Source: Vibrio sp. 10N.286.49.B3 (GTDB lineage: Bacteria; Pseudomonadota; Gammaproteobacteria; Enterobacterales; Vibrionaceae). From it: 64,000 bases of DNA. Position 1 is the stretch's first letter. Each line of letters opens with the position of its first letter. Under the pieces are notes generated by a model. The model did no database searches, was not told the DNA's origin, and was given only the letters and a program-made list of their open reading frames with translations. Location of the stretch: assembly GCF_002873395.1 (NCBI RefSeq), contig NZ_MCUV01000004.1:124001-188000 (forward strand), in the 5' to 3' direction. Below, in pieces: positions 57,888 through 64,000 of the stretch. Both the position numbers and the translations under genes were made by a program.

Positions 57888-58030
57888 TGTGGTTAAGTTA
57901 TGTTGGCATGATGCGCAAGTGTACCTTAGTTTATGTTGAGATTAAGCACAAAATACCCAATTCAATCCATTCTTATTACGCTAGAATAGCTCGCACCGCT
58001 TATGATGAACTCGCTTGATAAGGATTGCTG

Positions 58031-58495
58031 ATGCCAACCACCGCCCCTCGATTAGATGATTTGGATCGTGCCATTTTAAAAACCTTGATGAATGATGCTC
58101 GTACGCCTTATGCTGAAATGGCAAAGCAGTTTGCGGTCAGCCCAGCGACGATTCACGTGCGCATTGAAAAGATGAAAAACGCCGATATCATTCAGGGTAC
58201 AGAGGTGGTCGTTAACAGTAAAAAACTGGGTTATGACGTGTGCTGTTTTATTGGTATTAACTTAAAAGCGGCGCGAGATTACCATTCCGCGATTGATAAG
58301 TTACGTGCACTTGATGAGGTGGTTGAAGCTTACTACACCACGGGCGCTTACAATATTTTTGCCAAGTTGATGTGCAAGTCGATTGAAGAGTTACAGTTTG
58401 TTTTGATCGATAAACTGCAAGCGATTGATGAAGTGCAATCCACCGAGACGTTGATCTCTTTGCAAAACCCGATCAACCGTAATGTGAATCCTTAG
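58031..58495 (+). CDS. asnC: Asparagine synthetase regulator AsnC
   Basis: AsnC is an Lrp-family regulator that activates asparagine synthetase A in the absence of asparagine. ATG at 58031 with AAGGA 6 bases upstream; a TTG at 58025 is rejected. The 154-residue protein has a winged helix-turn-helix (DDLDRAILKTLMNDARTPYAE and VSPATIHVRIEKM) and a ligand-sensing AsnC domain (VVEAYYTTGAYNIFAKLMCKS, STETLISLQNPI), close to E. coli AsnC throughout. No asnA lies in the window. Confidence 0.93.
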   Translation: MPTTAPRLDDLDRAILKTLMNDARTPYAEMAKQFAVSPATIHVRIEKMKNADIIQGTEVVVNSKKLGYDVCCFIGINLKAARDYHSAIDKLRALDEVVEAYYTTGAYNIFAKLMCKSIEELQFVLIDKLQAIDEVQSTETLISLQNPINRNVNP

Positions 58496-58532
58496 CCCTT
58501 AAGCAACTTAGTCGTCGTTCAACAAGCAGACA

Positions 58533-58578
58533 TAAAAAAGCACCCCACTTTCATACTAAAGTTAAGAGTGCTTTTTTA
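58533..58578. terminator. Terminator between asnC and prlC
   Basis: AAAAAAGCAC and GTGCTTTTTT with inner ACTTT/AAAGT pairing, between two convergent genes. Confidence 0.82.
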
Positions 58579-58630
58579 TTATCTAATTAAGCCCATTAGC
58601 GACTGATTAGTAATGTTGATACTGAGTGAA

Positions 58631-60673
58631 TTACGCTTCAATACCCGCATGACGCAGCATGGCATCGATTTGTGGCTCACGACCACGGAAGCGTTTGAAC
58701 AGCTCCATTGGCTCTTCGCTGCCGCCCATTTCTAAAATATTATTTAGGAAGCTTTGACCGGTTTCAGGGTTAAAAATGCCTTCCTCTTCAAAACGAGAGA
58801 AAGCATCTGCCGATAACACTTCAGCCCATAGGTAGCTGTAGTAACCTGCGCTATAACCACCAGCAAAAATATGCCCAAAGCTGTGTGAGAAACGGTTCCA
58901 CTCAAGACTTGGCAATACCGCAACTTTCGCTTTCACGCCCGCTAATGTCTCAAGTACTTTTGCGCCCACTTCTGGTTCGTATTCAGTGTGCAGTGTGAAA
59001 TCGAACAGACCAAACTCAAGCTGACGTAAAATAAACATCGCTGATTGGAAGTTCTTCGCTGCCAACATTTTATCTAGCATCGCTTTCGGTAATGGCTCAC
59101 CTGTTTCGTAATGACCAGAAATAAACGCCAGCGCCTCTTCTTCCCAACACCAGTTTTCTAAAAATTGGCTTGGTAATTCAACCGCATCCCAAGGAACACC
59201 GTTGATGCCCGATACCGCGCCTGAATCAATTTGAGTTAGCATGTGGTGAATACCGTGACCCGTTTCATGGAACAAGGTAACCACTTCATCATGAGTAAAG
59301 AGCGCAGGCTTATCACCCACTGGCTTATTGAAGTTACACGTTAAGTAAGCCACTGGGGTTTGCAGTTCACCTTCACTGGTCACTCGACGTACACGACAAT
59401 CATCCATCCATGCGCCGCCACGTTTGTGTTCACGCGCATAAAGATCAAGATAGAAGCTACCACGCAGCACTTGATTGGCATCGGTAATATCAAAGAAGCG
59501 TACTGAGTCATGCCATGTATCAACATCGGTGCGCTCGGTCACTGTCATACCAAAGACGCGATTGAGCACTTCAAATAGACCGCTAATCACTTTATCTTCT
59601 GGGAAGTATGGACGCAGCTCTTCATCTGAAATATCAAATAGCTTCTGTTTTTGTTTTTCACTGTAGTAAGCAATGTCCCACAGCTTTAATTCACTCACAC
59701 CAAACTCTTGCTCGGCAAACTGGCGTAGCTCTTCAACTTCACGCTCACCTTGTGGCTTGGCTTTTGCTGCTAAGTCATTTAAAAAGCTTAAGACTTGACC
59801 AGTGTTCTCTGCCATTTTCGTCGCGAGTGATTTTTCACTGAAAGTATTAAAGCCCAACATGCGTGCCAATTCATGACGCAGTTTTAGTTGCTCGGCAATG
59901 ATTTCTGTATTATCCCACTCACCCGCTTTAGGACCGCGATCTGAAGCACGAGTCACAAACGCTTCATACATTTCAGCGCGCAGTGCTTGGCTATCACAGT
60001 ACATCATCACAGGCAGGTAAGACGGCATTTCCAGTGTCAGCAAGTAACCTTCTAGCTCTTTCGCTTCTGCATTTGCTTTCGCTGCGAGAATGGCAGACTC
60101 TGGCATACCCGCCAATTCCGCTTCATCACTCACTAGCTTGCTCCAACCCATCGTGGCATCTAGCACGTTATTAGAAAAGGTTGAACTTAGCTCTGACATA
60201 CGCTTGCTGATATCACCATAGCGCGTTTGCTGATCAGCAGGTAGACCAATACCTGACAATTCAAAATCACGTAGCGCATCGGTAATGGTTTTCTTTTCGG
60301 CTTGGCTTAGCGTTGCAAACTCATCGCTGGCTTTGATCGCTTTATACGCTTCAAATAGCCCTTTGTGTTGACCTACCCACGTGCCGTATTCAGACAGGAT
60401 AGGAAGACAACTTTCATACGCTTCACGCAATTCTTCACTGTTCATCACCGAGTTTAAGTGACCGATAGGCGACCAAAGACGGCTTAGGTGATCATCCACT
60501 TCTTCAATCGGTGCAATAACGTTAGTCCAACTTGGCGCATCGTTATCTGCCAATACTTGTTCGATTTTCGCGCGGCACTGCTCGATAACCTGCTCAACAG
60601 CTGGCTTCACATGCTCGGGCTTAATTACAGAAAACGGGGGTAAATCGGTAAAAGTGAGAAGCGGATTTGACAT
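58631..60673 (-). CDS. prlC: Oligopeptidase A
   Basis: A cytoplasmic M3-family zinc peptidase that degrades signal peptides and other oligopeptides. The ATG at 60673 (MSNPLLTFTDLPPFS) has AAGGA 6 bases upstream and gives 680 residues; the ATG at 60706 would put the ribosome site inside the gene. The zinc motif HETGH is at residues 469-473, with the third ligand in ELPSQFLENW and the substrate tyrosine region HIFAGGYSAGYYSYLWAEV. Confidence 0.97.
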   Translation of the reverse strand: MSNPLLTFTDLPPFSVIKPEHVKPAVEQVIEQCRAKIEQVLADNDAPSWTNVIAPIEEVDDHLSRLWSPIGHLNSVMNSEELREAYESCLPILSEYGTWVGQHKGLFEAYKAIKASDEFATLSQAEKKTITDALRDFELSGIGLPADQQTRYGDISKRMSELSSTFSNNVLDATMGWSKLVSDEAELAGMPESAILAAKANAEAKELEGYLLTLEMPSYLPVMMYCDSQALRAEMYEAFVTRASDRGPKAGEWDNTEIIAEQLKLRHELARMLGFNTFSEKSLATKMAENTGQVLSFLNDLAAKAKPQGEREVEELRQFAEQEFGVSELKLWDIAYYSEKQKQKLFDISDEELRPYFPEDKVISGLFEVLNRVFGMTVTERTDVDTWHDSVRFFDITDANQVLRGSFYLDLYAREHKRGGAWMDDCRVRRVTSEGELQTPVAYLTCNFNKPVGDKPALFTHDEVVTLFHETGHGIHHMLTQIDSGAVSGINGVPWDAVELPSQFLENWCWEEEALAFISGHYETGEPLPKAMLDKMLAAKNFQSAMFILRQLEFGLFDFTLHTEYEPEVGAKVLETLAGVKAKVAVLPSLEWNRFSHSFGHIFAGGYSAGYYSYLWAEVLSADAFSRFEEEGIFNPETGQSFLNNILEMGGSEEPMELFKRFRGREPQIDAMLRHAGIEA

Positions 60674-60847
60674 AGGGCATCCTTTAATTTCGTTTTTATC
60701 TATCATTTATAAAATAGTAAATGTAGGCGTCTTATAGAAATTTCAATAGTGGCGTATAATCAGTCTATTCGTTTTTCTTTACTTCGTGGCAAATTCGTCA
60801 TGAATTATTGAGATCAACATTCAGTATTCACTAAGTGAGACCGTATT

Positions 60848-61687
60848 TTGCTAAGTTATCGTCACAGTTTTCATGCTGGCAACCATGCCGATGTGGTAAA
60901 ACATATCGTACAAAGTTTGATTCTTGATGCGTTAAAACAAAAAGATAAGCCATTTGTTTATCACGATACACACTCAGGTGTTGGTCGTTATGATTTGACG
61001 CATGAGTGGTCGGAAAAGACCGGTGAATTCAAACAAGGGATCGCGCGTCTTTGGGCTCAAGAGGATCTTCCTGCTGATATTCATAGCTATTTAGAAGCGA
61101 TTCGTGAGCTAAATAATAGCGATGAATTACGTTACTACCCAGGTTCTCCACGTGTTGCTCGTGCTCACCTACGTGAAGGCGACCGCATGGTATTAACCGA
61201 GCTGCACCCAAGCGATCATCCGCTATTAGAACAAGAGTTCCATCGCGATCGCCAAGTGAAGATCTACAAAGAAGATGGCTTCCAACGCTTGAAGGGCAGC
61301 TTGCCTCCAAAAGAGCGTCGTGGTTTAGTATTGATTGACCCTCCTTATGAGCTGGCTCGTGAATACAGCGATGTGGTTCGTGCGATTGGTCAAAGTCATA
61401 AGCGCTGGGCAACGGGTATCTACGCTATTTGGTATCCAGTGGTCAACCGTTGTGATATTGAAGATATGATTGAAGGTCTAGAAGGTTTAGGCATCAAGAA
61501 AATCTTACAGATCGAGCTAGGGGTTTCTCCTGATACTAATGAGCGCGGTATGACAGCATCAGGCATGATCGTGATTAACCCGCCGTGGAAACTGGAAAGC
61601 CAGATGCAAGCGATTCTGCCTTTCTTGAAAGAGGCGATTGCACCAGTAACGGGTCATCATAAAGTTGAATGGATTGTGCCTGAGTAA
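60848..61687 (+). CDS. rlmJ: 23S rRNA (adenine2030-N6)-methyltransferase
   Basis: RlmJ (YhiR) methylates A2030 of 23S rRNA. The 279-residue protein begins MLSYRHSFHAGNHADVVKH, the fully conserved family N-terminus, but with a TTG start codon at 60848; no upstream ATG is available in frame. The catalytic motif IDPPYE (N6-adenine methyltransferase DPPY) is present. Divergent from prlC, and 132 bases before gor. Confidence 0.95.
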   Translation: MLSYRHSFHAGNHADVVKHIVQSLILDALKQKDKPFVYHDTHSGVGRYDLTHEWSEKTGEFKQGIARLWAQEDLPADIHSYLEAIRELNNSDELRYYPGSPRVARAHLREGDRMVLTELHPSDHPLLEQEFHRDRQVKIYKEDGFQRLKGSLPPKERRGLVLIDPPYELAREYSDVVRAIGQSHKRWATGIYAIWYPVVNRCDIEDMIEGLEGLGIKKILQIELGVSPDTNERGMTASGMIVINPPWKLESQMQAILPFLKEAIAPVTGHHKVEWIVPE

Positions 61688-61730
61688 CGAGCGATGTCTC
61701 AATAAGTAAACGGCTCGACATGAATATAAT

Positions 61731-61760
61731 GCACCATCGCACGCTCAACGTGGTGGTGCT
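61731..61760 (+). other. Hairpin between rlmJ and gor
   Basis: GCACCA-tcg-CACG and CGTG-g-TGGTGC form a bulged stem with a 5-6-base loop, and TATAAT lies just before it (61725-61730). No T-run follows. It could be a weak terminator, an operator-like palindrome or part of a leader for gor. Confidence 0.45.
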
Positions 61761-61819
61761 GTAGTAAATCAAAAAAATAGTAAAAAGAAATAATTATAAA
61801 TTTAGGGAGAGAGTAAATA

Positions 61820-63190
61820 ATGACAACGCATTTTGATTATATCTGTATCGGTGGTGGTAGTGGTGGTATTGCATCAGCGAACCGTGCTGCGATGCATGGC
61901 GCAAAAGTCGCGCTTATCGAAGCAAAAGATTTAGGCGGCACCTGCGTTAACGTTGGTTGTGTGCCAAAGAAAGTGATGTGGCATGGCGCTCAAGTGGCTG
62001 AAGCGATCAACTTATACGCAGAAGATTATGGCTTTGATGTGGATGTGAAGAGCTTCAACTGGGGCAAGATCATCGAGAACCGTCAAGCGTACATCGGTCG
62101 TATCCACCAGTCTTATGACCGCGTTTTAGGCAACAACAAAGTTCACGTTATCAAAGGTTTTGCTCGCTTTGTATCGGAAGAAGGCGTTGATGTTAAAACC
62201 GTTGAAGTGGATGGCGTGCGCTACACCGCTGATCATATTTTGATTGCTGTCGGTGGTCGTCCAAGCATTCCAAACGTGCCTGGTGCTGAGTACGGTATTG
62301 ATTCTAATGGCTTCTTTGAGCTAACGGAGCAACCAAAACGTGTAGCTGTGATTGGCGCGGGTTACATTGCTGTTGAGATTGCTGGTGTATTGAGTGCGTT
62401 AGGTACAGAGACACACCTTTTCTGCCGTAAAGAGTCTCCGCTACGTAGTTTTGACCCGATGATTGTTGAAACGTTAGTGGAAGTGATGGCGGCTGAAGGT
62501 CCAACGCTACACACTCAATCAGTGCCAAAAGAAGTGGTTAAAGAGGCGGATGGTAGCCTGACACTGCACTTGGAAAATGGTAACACGCAGAATGTTGATA
62601 CTTTGATTTGGGCAATTGGTCGTCATCCAGCAACGGATGCGATTAACCTACCAGCAACGGGCGTAGCAACCAATGATCGCGGCTACATTAAGGTTGATGA
62701 GTACCAAGAAACCAACGTTCCAGGCATCTACTGTGTGGGTGATATCATGGAAGGTGGCGTTGAACTAACGCCTGTCGCGGTTAAAGCAGGTCGTCAATTA
62801 TCTGAGCGTTTGTTCAATGGTAAAACAACAGCGAAAATGGATTATGACCTGATCCCAACCGTTGTATTTAGCCACCCACCAATTGGGACTATTGGTTTAA
62901 CTGAGCAAGAAGCTGACGCGCAATACGGCAAAGAGAATGTGAAAGTTTACACCTCTGGCTTTACGGCGATGTACACGGCTGTGACTAAGCACCGTCAACC
63001 ATGCAAAATGAAGCTAATTTGTGCTGGTGATGATGAGAAAGTGGTTGGTCTACACGGCATTGGTTTCACGGTTGATGAGATGATCCAAGGCTTTGCTGTG
63101 GCAATGAAGATGGGCGCAACCAAAGCCGATTTCGATGCGGTTGTGGCTATTCACCCTACCGGCAGCGAAGAATTCGTTACTATGAGGTAG
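61820..63190 (+). CDS. gor: Glutathione reductase
   Basis: Reduces glutathione disulfide with NADPH. The 456-residue flavoprotein has the FAD motif GGGSGG, the redox disulfide CVNVGC ([13 protein letters not shown]), the NADPH fold [13 protein letters not shown] with the following arginine-containing [11 protein letters not shown] that favours NADPH, and the C-terminal [10 protein letters not shown] with the catalytic histidine. GGGAGAG precedes the ATG. Linked to rlmJ and prlC as in many gammaproteobacteria. Confidence 0.97.
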   Translation: MTTHFDYICIGGGSGGIASANRAAMHGAKVALIEAKDLGGTCVNVGCVPKKVMWHGAQVAEAINLYAEDYGFDVDVKSFNWGKIIENRQAYIGRIHQSYDRVLGNNKVHVIKGFARFVSEEGVDVKTVEVDGVRYTADHILIAVGGRPSIPNVPGAEYGIDSNGFFELTEQPKRVAVIGAGYIAVEIAGVLSALGTETHLFCRKESPLRSFDPMIVETLVEVMAAEGPTLHTQSVPKEVVKEADGSLTLHLENGNTQNVDTLIWAIGRHPATDAINLPATGVATNDRGYIKVDEYQETNVPGIYCVGDIMEGGVELTPVAVKAGRQLSERLFNGKTTAKMDYDLIPTVVFSHPPIGTIGLTEQEADAQYGKENVKVYTSGFTAMYTAVTKHRQPCKMKLICAGDDEKVVGLHGIGFTVDEMIQGFAVAMKMGATKADFDAVVAIHPTGSEEFVTMR

Positions 63191-63206
63191 GTAACTGATA
63201 TTAAAT

Positions 63207-63236
63207 GAAAAGGTCAGCAAGCGCTGACCTTTTTTG
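63207..63236. terminator. Terminator after gor
   Basis: AAAAGGTCAGC and GCTGACCTTTT form a perfect stem with a 4-base loop and a T-run, between gor and the convergent chemotaxis gene. Confidence 0.92.
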
Positions 63237-63263
63237 TATCTGTTGTTATCGCTATAAAAGAGC

Positions 63264-64000
63264 TTAACGCATCATGTTCTCGTCACGGTGAACATCAAGT
63301 TCAAATGCGCTCACTTCACCCATCAGATCCGTCATACGCTGCTGAACTCGACCCATCTCAGAGTGTAAGTTAGTAATAGTCTGATTCGTGCCTTGCGCCA
63401 TCGTTAATAAGTTATCGATGTCACTATCCACTTCATTGGTCGTTTGTGATTGCTGCTCTGCGGCAGTGGCAATACTGGTATTAAACTCGGCAATATCGTT
63501 CACTGTGCCAATCAAGGTTTCCATCAGTGTTTTCGTTTCCGACACTGCACTTTGCGTCTCATAACTGGCTTCACGGCTTTGCTGCATATTCACAAATGAC
63601 GCTTTAGCATTGTCACCAATATCATCCAATAAATGACGAATATCTTCTGTCGAGGTTTTACTACGCTGAGCCAAAGTACGCACTTCATCGGCAACAACGG
63701 CAAAGCCACGACCTTGCTCACCAGCACGTGCCGCTTCAATCGCCGCATTCAGAGCCAATAAGTTCGTCTGCTCAGAAATAGCATTAATCGTATCTAGGAT
63801 TTGCGATACATTAAGCATCTGCTTTTCTAGACTTTCAATGCACACATAGGTTTGATTGACGCTATCTAATAGACGAGTGGTGGTAGAGAAAGATTGCTCA
63901 CCATGGTCATAACACGCAATCGCATTGGTTTTGACGACATCCGTACTGGTTTGCGCTTCACCCGTAATGCTCGCCACTTGAATGCTGGTTTGTGCCATTT
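63264..64000 (-). CDS. Methyl-accepting chemotaxis protein (C-terminal part, runs off the window end)
   Basis: About 245 residues of the cytoplasmic signalling part of a chemotaxis receptor. The hairpin tip [20 protein letters not shown], then [20 protein letters not shown], is the invariant CheA/CheW-binding region. The flanking helices are the methylation bundle. The frame is open to the window edge, so the ligand-binding and membrane domains are outside. The C-terminus ends in DENMMR and lacks a CheR-binding pentapeptide such as NWETF. The ligand cannot be told. Confidence 0.93.
   Translation of the reverse strand, partial: MAQTSIQVASITGEAQTSTDVVKTNAIACYDHGEQSFSTTTRLLDSVNQTYVCIESLEKQMLNVSQILDTINAISEQTNLLALNAAIEAARAGEQGRGFAVVADEVRTLAQRSKTSTEDIRHLLDDIGDNAKASFVNMQQSREASYETQSAVSETKTLMETLIGTVNDIAEFNTSIATAAEQQSQTTNEVDSDIDNLLTMAQGTNQTITNLHSEMGRVQQRMTDLMGEVSAFELDVHRDENMMR

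Overview
The window is a stretch of gammaproteobacterial housekeeping chromosome, almost certainly from the family Vibrionaceae and probably the genus Vibrio. This rests on the type II secretion proteins, which resemble the Eps proteins of Vibrio cholerae almost throughout, on the polA-spf-engB arrangement with a Spot 42 RNA gene, on the glnA-glnL-glnG block with NtrC and sigma-54 sites, and on the uspB-ftnA-uspA-rsmJ-asnC-prlC-rlmJ-gor neighbourhood. No rRNA, tRNA, CRISPR array, integrase, transposase or prophage gene was recognised.

Layout. (1) 1-10035, minus strand: type II secretion operon gspC-D-E-F-G-H-I-J-K-L, with gspL cut by the window edge. (2) 10251-12628: the redox/heat-stress pair hslR-hslO, then convergent pdxY. 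(3) 12915-18567: an aspartate decarboxylation pair (aspartate 4-decarboxylase plus aspartate/alanine antiporter), divergent from pckA. (4) 18724-25416: AsmA-like protein, YiiD-type acetyltransferase/thioesterase, dtd, yihY and typA/bipA. (5) 25684-30273: nitrogen control block glnA-glnL-glnG with a sigma-54 promoter, NtrC sites before glnA and another before glnL. (6) 30357-35864: add, hemN, a DUF2489 protein, yihI, a cytochrome c4 and engB. (7) 35865-41046: a 0.95-kb non-coding region with Spot 42 RNA and a second probable sRNA, then polA with DnaA boxes upstream, then hemB. (8) 41256-48288: tatD, convergent tatC-tatB-tatA-ubiB-ubiJ-ubiE-rmuC. (9) 48429-52907: the accessory part, with a DMT permease, a small lipoprotein, an unknown secreted protein and a beta-helix (pectate-lyase-like) lipoprotein. 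(10) 53093-64000: HI0933-type flavoprotein, uspB, ftnA, uspA, another DMT permease, rsmJ, asnC, prlC, rlmJ, gor and the C-terminal part of a chemotaxis receptor.

How the parts work together. The gsp operon builds an export machine for folded exoproteins. The Tat genes export folded proteins to the periplasm, so Tat plus T2SS could serve the same cargo. The unknown secreted protein is a plausible cargo, but nothing in the sequence proves this. The gln block senses nitrogen and should be autoregulated. The aspartate pair would convert aspartate to alanine and CO2 with net proton consumption.

The least explained material is: a dispersed ~34-bp hairpin repeat in three intergenic copies, one of them inside the gsp operon between gspG and gspH; a probable second small RNA gene beside spf; the secreted-protein cassette at 49.5-52.9 kb; and hairpins inside the tat and asp operons. 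No clearly new multi-gene defence or mobile system was found.
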